Origin: Fervidobacterium nodosum Rt17-B1
Lineage (GTDB): Bacteria > Thermotogota > Thermotogae > Thermotogales > Fervidobacteriaceae
Assembly (NCBI RefSeq): GCF_000017545.1
Contig: NC_009718.1
Coordinates: 992,001-1,056,000, forward strand
DNA: 64,000 nt
Direction of reading: 5' to 3'
The notes below the pieces were generated by a model. That model was not told the DNA's origin. It worked only from the letters and a program-made list of their open reading frames with translations, and made no database searches. The position numbers were made by a program, and so were the translations under genes. Positions within the stretch are counted from its first letter, which is position 1; each line of letters begins with the position of its first letter. Below, piece after piece: positions 55,225 through 63,480 of the stretch.

Positions 55225-55989
55225 ATGGTGGAAAAAAACGCAAAGGACATGAATAACGTAGGAATATTTAAACGTCCGTTGTTTTTCGCAAGTATCATAT
55301 TAGGCTTGGCGTTCATAATTGGAATGTCAATTTTCGGTTATCTTTTCTATCTATCGAGAATTCCTCAAAAAACATTAACTGTAACAGGTTCTGCAAGGGA
55401 ACGCGTAATATCGGATTTGGCGAAATGGTCTTCGAATTATTCTGTAAAGGTCACAGAATCAAAACTTGAAGAAGGATTCAAATTGATAAAATCTTTTGAA
55501 AAAAATGTGCTCGAGATTTTTAAAGAAAATGGTATATCGGAAGATGAGATAACAATTTCCGCAATTAGTGTAAACGAGCTTTACGTTGACCCAGAACGTC
55601 AAACTGAACGGTTCTACATACTCACTCAACAAATATACGTGGAAACAAAGGATGTAGAACATATAGCTCAAAAATCGAAGAGTATAATCCAAAAGATTTT
55701 GGATACAGGAATCGCTTTCCAATCTTTCCCTGTTGAGTATTATTACTCAAAACTTCCAGAAAAAAGAGTTCAACTCTTATCGGAAGCCGTCAAGGACGCA
55801 CGGAGAAGAGCGGAAGAAATTGCGAAAAGCGGTGGGTTAAAAGTTGGAAAAGTCCTTAGCGCGAGAAGTGGTGTTGTACAAGTTCTTGCCCCGAATAGTG
55901 TTGAAATAAGTGATTATGGCTCATACGACACATCAACTTTGGAAAAAGAAATAATGGTAACTGTGAATGTTGTGTTTGAAGCTAAATAG
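55225..55989 (+). CDS. SIMPL-domain (DUF541) protein
   Basis: 254 residues with one N-terminal membrane helix (FFASIILGLAFIIGMSIFGY, about 21-45) and an extracytoplasmic SIMPL domain: LTVTGSARERVISDLAKWS at its start, then NGISEDEITISAISV, and [20 protein letters not shown] with the conserved RAxxIAxxxGxxLGKV pattern. SIMPL proteins are periplasmic or surface proteins of poorly known role, some tied to oxidative stress. ATG start with TTAGGGGGGCGATTGGC. Confidence 0.85.
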   Translation: MVEKNAKDMNNVGIFKRPLFFASIILGLAFIIGMSIFGYLFYLSRIPQKTLTVTGSARERVISDLAKWSSNYSVKVTESKLEEGFKLIKSFEKNVLEIFKENGISEDEITISAISVNELYVDPERQTERFYILTQQIYVETKDVEHIAQKSKSIIQKILDTGIAFQSFPVEYYYSKLPEKRVQLLSEAVKDARRRAEEIAKSGGLKVGKVLSARSGVVQVLAPNSVEISDYGSYDTSTLEKEIMVTVNVVFEAK

Positions 55990-56028
55990 TAAAATTTTGA
56001 AAAGTACATCTAAAGGGAGGTAGAACTG

Positions 56029-57753
56029 ATGAGAGATTACATGGCTGAATACAGAAAGTGGCTTGAAAGCCCTCATGTTGATGAGGAAACAAAAAATGAA
56101 TTAAGGTCTATTGCTAACAACGATGAAGAGATAAAGGAAAGATTTCTTTTTGAACTTGAATTTGGTACAGCTGGTCTGAGAGGTAAGATAGGCGCAGGAA
56201 CGAACAGGATGAATATATACACGGTTGGAAAAGCTACGCAAGGCCTTGCTGAGTATATCTTAAGCAGAGGAGAAGAATACGCAAAACGCGGTGTTGTTAT
56301 AGCTTACGATGTAAGACGAATGTCAAGAGAATTCGCAAGGACTACAGCTCAAATACTAGCGGCAAATGGTGTCCAAGTTTATCTATTCGACGATATCAGA
56401 CCAACTCCTATACTTTCTTACGCCGTTAGGCATTTAAAAACCGCTTCTGGAATAGTTATAACGGCAAGTCATAACCCACCAGAATACAACGGTTACAAAG
56501 TTTACTGGGAACAAGGTTCCCAGATAATGGATGATATAGCGGAACCTATTGAAGAAAACATAAGGAAGATAGATGATTTTGGAAAAATTAAAAAGATGGA
56601 TTTCGACGAAGCGATTAGTAAGGGGTTAATCAAGATAGTTGGGAAAGAGATAGACGAAGCATACTTTGAGAAAGTACTTGGCTTATCACTTAACGATGAG
56701 AATATAGATAAAAACATATCGATTATATACACACCTCTCCACGGGACTGGCGGAAGGTTTGTAAGGTATATTCTCACAAAAAGAGGTTTCACTAATTTCA
56801 CGATAATCCCAGAACAGGAAGAACCAAATGGCGAATTTCCAACTGTTGAATATCCAAATCCAGAAGATCTAAAGGCATTTGACCTAGCATTGAAATACGC
56901 GAAAGAAAAAGACGCAGATTTAATACTCGCAACAGACCCAGACGCAGATAGAAACGCGGTTATGGTAAAACACAATGGAGATTACGTACCACTCAACGGT
57001 AACCAAACAGGAGCGTTGCTCATTGAGTACCTGCTTTCACAAAGGAAAGAAAAAGGCTTATTGCCAAAAAATGGAATTATAATAAAATCCATTGTTACTG
57101 GGGACCTTGGAAAATTGATAGCTAAGCAATATGGTGTAGAGACTTTTGAAACACTTACAGGTTTCAAGAATATCTGCGGACTTGAGAACATGCTCGAAGA
57201 CAAGTACTCATTCCAATTTGGGTACGAAGAAAGTATAGGGTATGTCACAGGTAATTTTGTACGTGATAAAGACGGTGTAATGATGTCCATGTTAATCTCC
57301 GAAATGGCAGCTTACTACAAAAAACAAGGAAAAACATTGGTAGATGTCCTTGAATCACTCTACAAAAAGTTCGGATACTATTTTGAGGGCAACTTCTCAA
57401 TGATATATGAAGGATTAAAAGGTATGGAAAAGATAAGAAGAATCATGGAAGTTTTCAGAAAGAAATTCCCAAAAGAAATAGGTCCTCTTGAATTAGTAGA
57501 ATACATAGATTACAAAGAAAGAAAGGTTTACGACAGAAACGGCAATGTCATTGGTGAAGTAGAAAAACATATCCCAGAGTCCAACGTATTAAGGTTCTTC
57601 CTAAGTGATGGCTCTTGGTATGCTATAAGACCATCTGGAACAGAGCCAAAGCTTAAAGTTTACATTTACACAGTCGATAAAATAGAGACAGAATCAAAGA
57701 AAAAATTATCATTGATAAAAGACACTCTATTAAAAATAATAAACGAAGCTTGA
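56029..57753 (+). CDS. Phosphoglucomutase/phosphomannomutase
   Basis: Alpha-D-phosphohexomutases interconvert hexose 1- and 6-phosphates. The 574-residue length fits the PgcA-type. Motifs in order: FGTAGLRGKIGAGTNRMN, VITASHNPPEYNGYKVYW with the phosphoserine, LATDPDADRNAVMV (metal loop), FGYEESIGYVTGN (sugar-binding loop) and RPSGTEPKLKVYIYT (phosphate loop). ATG with AAAGGGAGGTAGAACTG. The stop codon overlaps the -35 box of the tRNA promoter. Confidence 0.93.
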   Translation: MRDYMAEYRKWLESPHVDEETKNELRSIANNDEEIKERFLFELEFGTAGLRGKIGAGTNRMNIYTVGKATQGLAEYILSRGEEYAKRGVVIAYDVRRMSREFARTTAQILAANGVQVYLFDDIRPTPILSYAVRHLKTASGIVITASHNPPEYNGYKVYWEQGSQIMDDIAEPIEENIRKIDDFGKIKKMDFDEAISKGLIKIVGKEIDEAYFEKVLGLSLNDENIDKNISIIYTPLHGTGGRFVRYILTKRGFTNFTIIPEQEEPNGEFPTVEYPNPEDLKAFDLALKYAKEKDADLILATDPDADRNAVMVKHNGDYVPLNGNQTGALLIEYLLSQRKEKGLLPKNGIIIKSIVTGDLGKLIAKQYGVETFETLTGFKNICGLENMLEDKYSFQFGYEESIGYVTGNFVRDKDGVMMSMLISEMAAYYKKQGKTLVDVLESLYKKFGYYFEGNFSMIYEGLKGMEKIRRIMEVFRKKFPKEIGPLELVEYIDYKERKVYDRNGNVIGEVEKHIPESNVLRFFLSDGSWYAIRPSGTEPKLKVYIYTVDKIETESKKKLSLIKDTLLKIINEA

Positions 57754-57778
57754 CAAAACAAATTTATAGAGATATAAT
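57750..57778 (+). promoter_or_regulatory. Consensus promoter for the tRNA pair
   Basis: TTGACA (57750-57755), exactly 17 bases, then TATAAT (57773-57778): a perfect sigma-70-type match, ending 10 bases before tRNA-Leu. Confidence 0.93.
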
Positions 57779-57788
57779 ATCCATCGGA

Positions 57789-57878
57789 GCCGGGGTGGCG
57801 GAATTGGCAGACGCAGCGGACTTAAAATCCGCTGGGGAGCGAATCCCCGTGTCGGTTCGACTCCGATCCCCGGCACCA
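57789..57878 (+). tRNA. tRNA-Leu (UAA)
   Basis: Acceptor GCCGGGG pairs with CCCCGGC (57868-57874); anticodon stem GCGGA/TCCGC encloses loop CTTAAAA, anticodon TAA. A long variable arm and encoded ACCA end confirm a class II leucine tRNA. Confidence 0.97.
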
Positions 57879-57919
57879 GATGGATGCAATTTGGAATCTT
57901 ATTGAGATACATTATACGT

Positions 57920-57996
57920 CGCGGGGTAGAGCAGTCTGGCAGCTCGTTGGGCTCATAACCCAAAGGTCGTGGGTTCAAATCCCACCCCCGCTACCA
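57920..57996 (+). tRNA. Initiator tRNA-Met (CAU)
   Basis: 77 bases with anticodon CAT in loop CTCATAA and three G-C pairs (GGG/CCC) at the bottom of the anticodon stem, the initiator hallmark. The first acceptor position is a C opposite T mismatch (CGCGGGG with CCCCGCT), also an initiator trait. CCA is encoded. Confidence 0.95.
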
Positions 57997-58003
57997 GAAC
58001 TAA

Positions 58004-58036
58004 GAAGGCACTGGTTTAACCAGTGCCTTCTTTTTT
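58004..58036 (+). terminator. Terminator after the tRNAs
   Basis: GAAGGCACTGG (58004-58014), loop TTTAA, CCAGTGCCTTC (58020-58030), then TTTTTT. It separates the convergent tRNA and flagellar operons and may work for both. Confidence 0.92.
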
Positions 58037-58816
58037 CTATTCTATTTTCTCTATCTCCGAAAGTAAGTTTTTAAGCACTTGAAGATCGGAAATAATGTCG
58101 TCTATAGAAGCAAAAATGTAAAGTAACTTTGAAAATGATTTTCTATCTATACTTTGGAATAGCTTTTCAAGTGCTTTTATTTTATCTTTTGCATATTCAT
58201 AGATGGCATCTACTTTATTTGTGAGTATTTTATTCAATTTTTGAATTTCGTCAATAAGTATGTGAGCTTTTTCAAGACTGACTTTGGAAAGGTCGAAAAT
58301 AAATATAAATGGCTGTGGCATTGAAAAATCTACATTTGTCCTTTCGGCAAACTTTTTAAGTTCTAAAAAGATAACCATTTCAAGGAGTATTTCAAATTCT
58401 TTATTCTGAAAGTATTCTTTTTTGTCTAATACATACTGCGGACAGAGCGATACCAAAAATTCAAGGTTGTTTGGCGTGTTTTCAAGTTTTAATACGTATT
58501 GACCGGGAAAGGCCATTTGGTACATTTGCTGAAGTGAAATCAAATTTGAAATTTTGAATTTTTCGAAATTTTCTTCATTTAGTTCTATTAAATTATCTGT
58601 AGGAATATCAATATTAGTGTTATCGAATTCAAAAACAGAAAATATCATTCCAAACATTTCCTCAGTGGTATTGAAACTGTAACTTATACCAAGTAAGTTA
58701 ATTATGCTCATTGAGTGCAAATCAATGAATTTCTTCCCGTTTATATCTATTATTATAGGCGCATAGTAATCGATCAATTCATTAAATGAAATATTTGGGT
58801 CAAAGTATACTTTCAC
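58037..58816 (-). CDS. Unknown protein downstream of flhB
   Basis: 259 residues, no recognised family and no membrane segment. N-terminal half is mixed alpha/beta (APIIIDINGKKFIDLHSMSI); the C-terminal 90 residues are helical and probably coiled coil (KALEKLFQSIDRKSF and following). GTG start overlaps the flhB stop by four bases, so translation is coupled to the flagellar export gene. A flagellar or motility role is possible from position alone. Confidence 0.6.
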   Translation of the reverse strand: MKVYFDPNISFNELIDYYAPIIIDINGKKFIDLHSMSIINLLGISYSFNTTEEMFGMIFSVFEFDNTNIDIPTDNLIELNEENFEKFKISNLISLQQMYQMAFPGQYVLKLENTPNNLEFLVSLCPQYVLDKKEYFQNKEFEILLEMVIFLELKKFAERTNVDFSMPQPFIFIFDLSKVSLEKAHILIDEIQKLNKILTNKVDAIYEYAKDKIKALEKLFQSIDRKSFSKLLYIFASIDDIISDLQVLKNLLSEIEKIE

Positions 58817-59967
58817 GTGATTCTTCCCTCTCTTAATGTATAAACGTATGCTAATACCTCAGCAACCGCTTTGTAAAGTTTCTCTGGTATTATATCACCT
58901 AATTCTGTGCTGTAGTATATCTCACGGGCAAGTCTTGGGTTTCTAACTATTGGTACGTCGTTCTTCCTTGCTATGTCTATTATCCTCAACGCAACTTTAT
59001 CTACTCCCTTAGCTACAAGCTTTGGAGCGAAATCTTCTTCTGGGTCGTATTTTAGAGCGCAGGCAAAGTGTGTCGGGTTCGTTATAACAACACTAGCTTT
59101 TGGAACTTCCTGCATCATTCTGTGCATTGCAAACTGCATCATTATTTGTCTTTGTCTACGTTTTATTTCGGGATTACCTTCTATTTCTTTAAACTCTTCC
59201 TTTATTTCTTGCTTAGTCATCTTGATGTTTTGTTCGTATTCGTACCTTGAGTAGTAATAATCCGCTATGGAAACTACTATAAGTGCTATGCCACATTTTA
59301 TTATTAATTCTGAAAGCACACCCCACATAATTAAGGTTCCATCAATTAAACTGCTATCCACAGTTAATAAAACTTTATCAAAATTACCCTTTATCACACT
59401 GTACCCAACGAAACCAATTATCGCGAGTTTCAAAATAGCTTTCAAAAGCTCAAATAAAGACCTTAAAGAAAACATTCTCTTTAATCCAGTGATGGGGTTA
59501 AGTCTATTTAAATCCATTTTCAATGGTTTGAAAGTAAACAAAAATCTTGTCTGTAAAAGTCCTATAATAAGTGAAAAAAGCGCGGTTCCTAAAACAAGAA
59601 TGGCAACAACTAAGAATGCTGGTCTAAATGTCTGAGATGCGTATATGATAAAGTCTTCAAGAGTTCTTATATCATTATCACTTATTTCAAAAACACTCTG
59701 TGTACTTGTGATAAGTGCGTCGATTAATCTTTTCCCAAGTAAAATAAAAACCATGGAAGCAAATAGAAATCCAAGACCAGATACCAATTCCCTCGAAATT
59801 GGGACCTGACCTTCTTCACGTGCCTTCTGACGCTTTCTTGGTGTCGCTTTCTCTGTTTTGTCAGGGTCTGCGAAGAGTTGTATATCTATTCTATCTATTC
59901 TATCTATTCTATCTATTCTATTTACGCTTAATTTAACCGGTTCAAATTTTTCAATTTTTGATATCAA
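58813..59967 (-). CDS. flhB: Flagellar export gate protein FlhB
   Basis: FlhB controls substrate switching in flagellar export. The 384-residue protein has the family start IQLFADPDKTEKATPRKRQKAR (cited in parts: DKTEKATPRKRQKAREEGQV), four membrane helices (about 60-260) and the autocleavage motif NPTHFACALKYD, followed by APKLVAKGVDKVALRI. Cleavage occurs between N and P of NPTH. Before the conserved start lies an unusual extension with four RID repeats. TTG start at 59967 with TAGGAGGT at proper distance. Confidence 0.95.
   Translation of the reverse strand: MISKIEKFEPVKLSVNRIDRIDRIDRIDIQLFADPDKTEKATPRKRQKAREEGQVPISRELVSGLGFLFASMVFILLGKRLIDALITSTQSVFEISDNDIRTLEDFIIYASQTFRPAFLVVAILVLGTALFSLIIGLLQTRFLFTFKPLKMDLNRLNPITGLKRMFSLRSLFELLKAILKLAIIGFVGYSVIKGNFDKVLLTVDSSLIDGTLIMWGVLSELIIKCGIALIVVSIADYYYSRYEYEQNIKMTKQEIKEEFKEIEGNPEIKRRQRQIMMQFAMHRMMQEVPKASVVITNPTHFACALKYDPEEDFAPKLVAKGVDKVALRIIDIARKNDVPIVRNPRLAREIYYSTELGDIIPEKLYKAVAEVLAYVYTLREGRIT
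59884..59919 (-). repeat. Four 9-bp tandem repeats in the flhB 5' end
   Basis: AGAATAGAT on the minus strand is repeated four times without change and encodes Arg-Ile-Asp four times near residues 17-28 of FlhB. Copy change would keep the frame. Confidence 0.9.
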
Positions 59968-59993
59968 AAAACTTATACCTCCTAATTTTTAAA

Positions 59994-60761
59994 CTATTTC
60001 AATAATCTACTAATATACGGCTCAAGTTTGTAAATCATTCTAGTAATCATCTCAATCCACACAGGTATCATGGTAACTAACAGTAAAAACATTATCATGG
60101 TACTCGCTGGCATTGCAACCATAAAGACGTTCATCTGAGGAACAAGGCGTGATAGTATTCCAAAGAGCACGTTGATTAAAAACATTAAGCCGATGAGTGG
60201 AAGTGCAATTTGGAGCGAAAAAATAAACGCATCCATAAATAATTCAAAGTACTGGCTGTTTATTTCTTTAAATGGTATGTCCGTTATGACAAGCGGGAAT
60301 TTCTCTATCGATTTTACCACACTTGAGTAGATAATTAGATGTCCTTTTAAGGAAACAAATACGTAAACGGATATAAGGTAGACAAACTCACTTGTAATGG
60401 GGGATTCTTCCATCGTTGGATCGAGTGAGCCACTTACGTTAAAACCAGATTGTATACCGAAAATTTCACTACCAATATAGACCGCACCTACGATTGTGTA
60501 AGCCATTAAACCTATGACAAAGCCTATAAAGAAATTAAAAAGCAGGGATATGACTAATGTGGATATCGGTAAAGTTATCGGAACCATTATATTTACCATA
60601 GGTAATGTTACGTAACTGAGAGCCAAAAGCAAAACTACCATTATTTCTAATGGTAGTGAAAATCCAGCAAACATAAGTGCTATAACCATCATTCCTGTGA
60701 GCCTTGTTAAAATAAGCCCCCAGCTAAGCGCGTATCTTTGAAGCAGTGCGTAAATGTCCAT
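59994..60761 (-). CDS. fliR: Flagellar export gate protein FliR
   Basis: FliR is a core membrane protein of the flagellar export gate. The 255 residues have about six hydrophobic helices: LILTRLTGMMVIALMFAG near the N-terminus, FFIGFVIGLMAYTIVGAVY, GSEIFGIQSGFNVSGSLDP (conserved GxxxGxxxA-like segment followed by DP) and a C-terminal ILSRLVPQMNVFMVAMP block, which is diagnostic (RxxPQxNxFxxxxP). ATG with GGGGTGAAGC. It precedes flhB by 26 bases. Confidence 0.95.
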   Translation of the reverse strand: MDIYALLQRYALSWGLILTRLTGMMVIALMFAGFSLPLEIMVVLLLALSYVTLPMVNIMVPITLPISTLVISLLFNFFIGFVIGLMAYTIVGAVYIGSEIFGIQSGFNVSGSLDPTMEESPITSEFVYLISVYVFVSLKGHLIIYSSVVKSIEKFPLVITDIPFKEINSQYFELFMDAFIFSLQIALPLIGLMFLINVLFGILSRLVPQMNVFMVAMPASTMIMFLLLVTMIPVWIEMITRMIYKLEPYISRLLK

Positions 60762-60795
60762 GCTTCACCCCAATTAATTCTCGGAGGCGTATGTT

Positions 60796-61668
60796 TTATC
60801 CCTTATGATAATTATACAACACTTTGTTGGTAGGTTTGTCGTTGTAATATGGTCTTGTGCAGTGAGTACAACCTGAGGTTAAAAATGCGTTTTGGATGTC
60901 TGGAATTTGTTCGTATTTTATATCAGATATGTACCCGTTTTCGTCAAATTTAATTTCTGGCTCTTGATTTTTATCAAACATTATGTATCTGAGAATCTGG
61001 ATTTTCCTATATCTTTCAAGTGTTGGTTGGGACGACTTTTCTAATTTCGTGCCTTTAACAGGTGTAAATGCAAATAACGCTATCTGGACGTTTAAACTTT
61101 TCATCTTTTTGAAGATTTCGTACAATTCCATATCGTTTTCGCCAAGTCCAACTATGATGTGCGTTGTTATTCTTCCTTCGTATTTCAAAGCTCCATAACT
61201 AATTAATTCTAATGTGTAATCAATGGGCCAACCTCTGTAAAGCCTATGCAAGTTTGCATTTACAATATCTATCGCTATCCCAACTTGGTCAATTCCAGAA
61301 TTCATAAATGTATCTAATTCTTGTTTATTCGCGACACGCGTTGAAACGGATATAAGTACTTCTTTGTCTATTTCCCTTATTTTTTGAACTAAACTGAGTA
61401 TGTCTTTTGCATATGCTTTGTAATTTACCGTTTGGACGCATATTCTTTTGAACAGTTTTGTATTAGCCAATAAATTCTCGATATTAATTTCTTTCCATGT
61501 AACCCTCGAAAGGTAAGAAGGGTCTGTCTTCGAGCTTTTTGCATGTGTGCAATAAGCGCAATCGTATAAGCAATCACCGTCTAACATGAGATAGGCGGTT
61601 GGCATTTCGTCTGGAATTTTTTCGCCGTTCAGAAGTTTCCAAGTCCAAAATGAAGCTCTTAGAACCAT
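60796..61668 (-). CDS. Radical SAM protein, BioB/lipoyl-synthase-like
   Basis: 290 residues. DGDCLYDCAYCTHAKSS gives the CxxxCxxC motif for the SAM-bound [4Fe-4S] cluster; ISVSTRVANKQEL, VGIAIDIVNANLHRLYRGWP and TTHIIVGLGENDMELYE are TIM-barrel motifs shared with BioB and LipA-type enzymes. The C-terminus SGCTHCTRPYYNDKP has further cysteines that may bind an auxiliary cluster. Biotin-synthase-related or alternative lipoyl synthase (LipS-like) roles are possible; the substrate is unknown. ATG start overlaps the ABC exporter stop (TAATG). Confidence 0.75.
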   Translation of the reverse strand: MVLRASFWTWKLLNGEKIPDEMPTAYLMLDGDCLYDCAYCTHAKSSKTDPSYLSRVTWKEINIENLLANTKLFKRICVQTVNYKAYAKDILSLVQKIREIDKEVLISVSTRVANKQELDTFMNSGIDQVGIAIDIVNANLHRLYRGWPIDYTLELISYGALKYEGRITTHIIVGLGENDMELYEIFKKMKSLNVQIALFAFTPVKGTKLEKSSQPTLERYRKIQILRYIMFDKNQEPEIKFDENGYISDIKYEQIPDIQNAFLTSGCTHCTRPYYNDKPTNKVLYNYHKG

Positions 61669-63467
61669 TACGCTATACCTTCCTTTGCAAATTGTATCTC
61701 GTACAGTCTATAATACGCTCCACGTTTTCTGAGAAGTTCAAGGTGTTTACCCTCCTCAGCTATTTGACCATCAGCAACGACTATTATTCTGTCAGCTTCG
61801 ACAACTGTTGACAATCTGTGAGCAATCATTATTACCGTGTTTTCTTTTGATAGTTCTCTGACTGCTTTTTGGATTCTGTGCTCTGTTTCAACATCGATGT
61901 TACTCGTCGCTTCGTCTAATATGAATATCTTTGCACCGAAAAGTACAGACCTTGCAAGGGCAATCAGTTGTCGTTCACCGGCAGATATACCTTTTCCACG
62001 CTCAACAATTTCCGTGTAAACACCCTTCGGAAGTCTCTCAATGATATCCAACGCCTGAACCTTCTCAAGTGCTTTATAAACATCACTTTCCGAGTATTCT
62101 TCGTGGAATAGTCTTATATTATCAAGCAATGTTCCACTGAATAAAACAACATCTTGAGGGACCGCGGAAACTTGTTTTCTAAGCATTTGTAAATCGTACA
62201 TTTCAAGTGGGACATCATCTATCAAGATGCTTCCTTGCTGTGCTCTGTACATACCGTTTATAAGGTTCATTATAGTAGTCTTACCTGCGCCAGTTTCACC
62301 AACGATAGCGACTAATTCTCCGGGATGGAATTTTAAGTTAACGTCTTTCAATATCCATCTTTCATTGTCATACGTGAACCAAACGTTTTTGAATTCTATC
62401 TTGCCTTCCTTTATTTCTGATACATTCCCTTGCGTATGAATTTCTTCCGTTGGCTCATCAAGTAGTGCAAATATCTTCTCCGCACTTGCCGTTGTGTTTT
62501 GTATGATATCGTACTTTTCTGACAAATCTTCTATTGGCCTCATGAAAGTGTCGATGTACGAAACAAAAGCAAATAAATCACCGAAATTCAAAACTTTGTT
62601 TAGTATGTACTTTGAGCCGAACCATATTATCAAAGACATGGTGAGGTAATAAAGAAAGTTTATCAGTGGCCTGAATATACCAAATACATACAACTGGTTC
62701 ATACGTGATTTGTACAATTCTCTATTAACTTTATCAAATTCTTTTCTTTTAAACTCTTCAGCATTAAAAAGTTTTGTTACAGGCATTCCAGCAAGATTTT
62801 CAGCAATGTACGCGTTTATCTTCGCAATACCAGCCCTAACGGCTCTGTACGCTTTTATATCAAAATATCTAAACACTACCATAGCGATTATTATAAGTGG
62901 AAATACGTAAATGATATCCAAAAATAGCCTGGAGCTTATACTCCACATCATTATAATAACACCAGTCAATAGAAAAACATCGTTAATAATACTTGTGATA
63001 ACTGAGGTGAAAAACTCCTGGACATTCTGCGTATCGCTCGTTATTCTCGTTGTTATCTGCCCACTGGGATGTCTGTCGAAAAACGACATTGGAAGTCTAA
63101 GTATATGGTCATAAAGCTGTCTTCGAATATCGTAAACGATTTTTCCGCCTATGTAAGTCGTAACAAAGATAGACAAATATTCAAAGAGAAATATACCACC
63201 AGAAACAATTAAAAATAACAAAGCCTGTCTTGAGATACCTGCAAGCTTATCCGCTGCGGACAGTTCCTGGGAAAGTATATAAGTATTAATTGCCTTTCGA
63301 ACGATTTGTGGAGGCATGAGTGTAAGATAAGTCAAAGTAATGACTATCAGTATAGCGACAATCATTAAATGGAAATAAGGGAACGAATACTTCAATAATC
63401 TAAAAAAGACAGTTTTTTTAACTTTGCTTTCTCTATCTTCCGCTTCTTTTTGCTGTTTAATCTCCAA
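61668..63467 (-). CDS. ABC exporter, fused membrane and ATPase domains
   Basis: 599 residues of the MsbA/LmrA-type half transporter. Six membrane helices (about 25-320; opening LLKYSFPYFHLMIVAILIVI) with the intracellular RLPMSFFDRHPSGQITTRIT coupling segment; then the ATPase with VAIVGETGAGKTTIMNLING (Walker A), QLIALARSVLF after GKGISAGER (signature, here SAGER rather than SGGQ), AKIFILDEATSNIDVETE (Walker B) and MIAHRLSTVVEADRI (switch His). It would act as homo- or heterodimer exporting lipid, peptide or drug. TTG start with GGGGTGAGC. Confidence 0.93.
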   Translation of the reverse strand: MEIKQQKEAEDRESKVKKTVFFRLLKYSFPYFHLMIVAILIVITLTYLTLMPPQIVRKAINTYILSQELSAADKLAGISRQALLFLIVSGGIFLFEYLSIFVTTYIGGKIVYDIRRQLYDHILRLPMSFFDRHPSGQITTRITSDTQNVQEFFTSVITSIINDVFLLTGVIIMMWSISSRLFLDIIYVFPLIIIAMVVFRYFDIKAYRAVRAGIAKINAYIAENLAGMPVTKLFNAEEFKRKEFDKVNRELYKSRMNQLYVFGIFRPLINFLYYLTMSLIIWFGSKYILNKVLNFGDLFAFVSYIDTFMRPIEDLSEKYDIIQNTTASAEKIFALLDEPTEEIHTQGNVSEIKEGKIEFKNVWFTYDNERWILKDVNLKFHPGELVAIVGETGAGKTTIMNLINGMYRAQQGSILIDDVPLEMYDLQMLRKQVSAVPQDVVLFSGTLLDNIRLFHEEYSESDVYKALEKVQALDIIERLPKGVYTEIVERGKGISAGERQLIALARSVLFGAKIFILDEATSNIDVETEHRIQKAVRELSKENTVIMIAHRLSTVVEADRIIVVADGQIAEEGKHLELLRKRGAYYRLYEIQFAKEGIA

Positions 63468-63480
63468 AATAGCTCACCCC

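Noticed and set aside
58661-58680. TATTGAAAC in the gene after flhB as a repeat relic
   Set aside because: Only eight to nine bases match and it lies in a coding frame.
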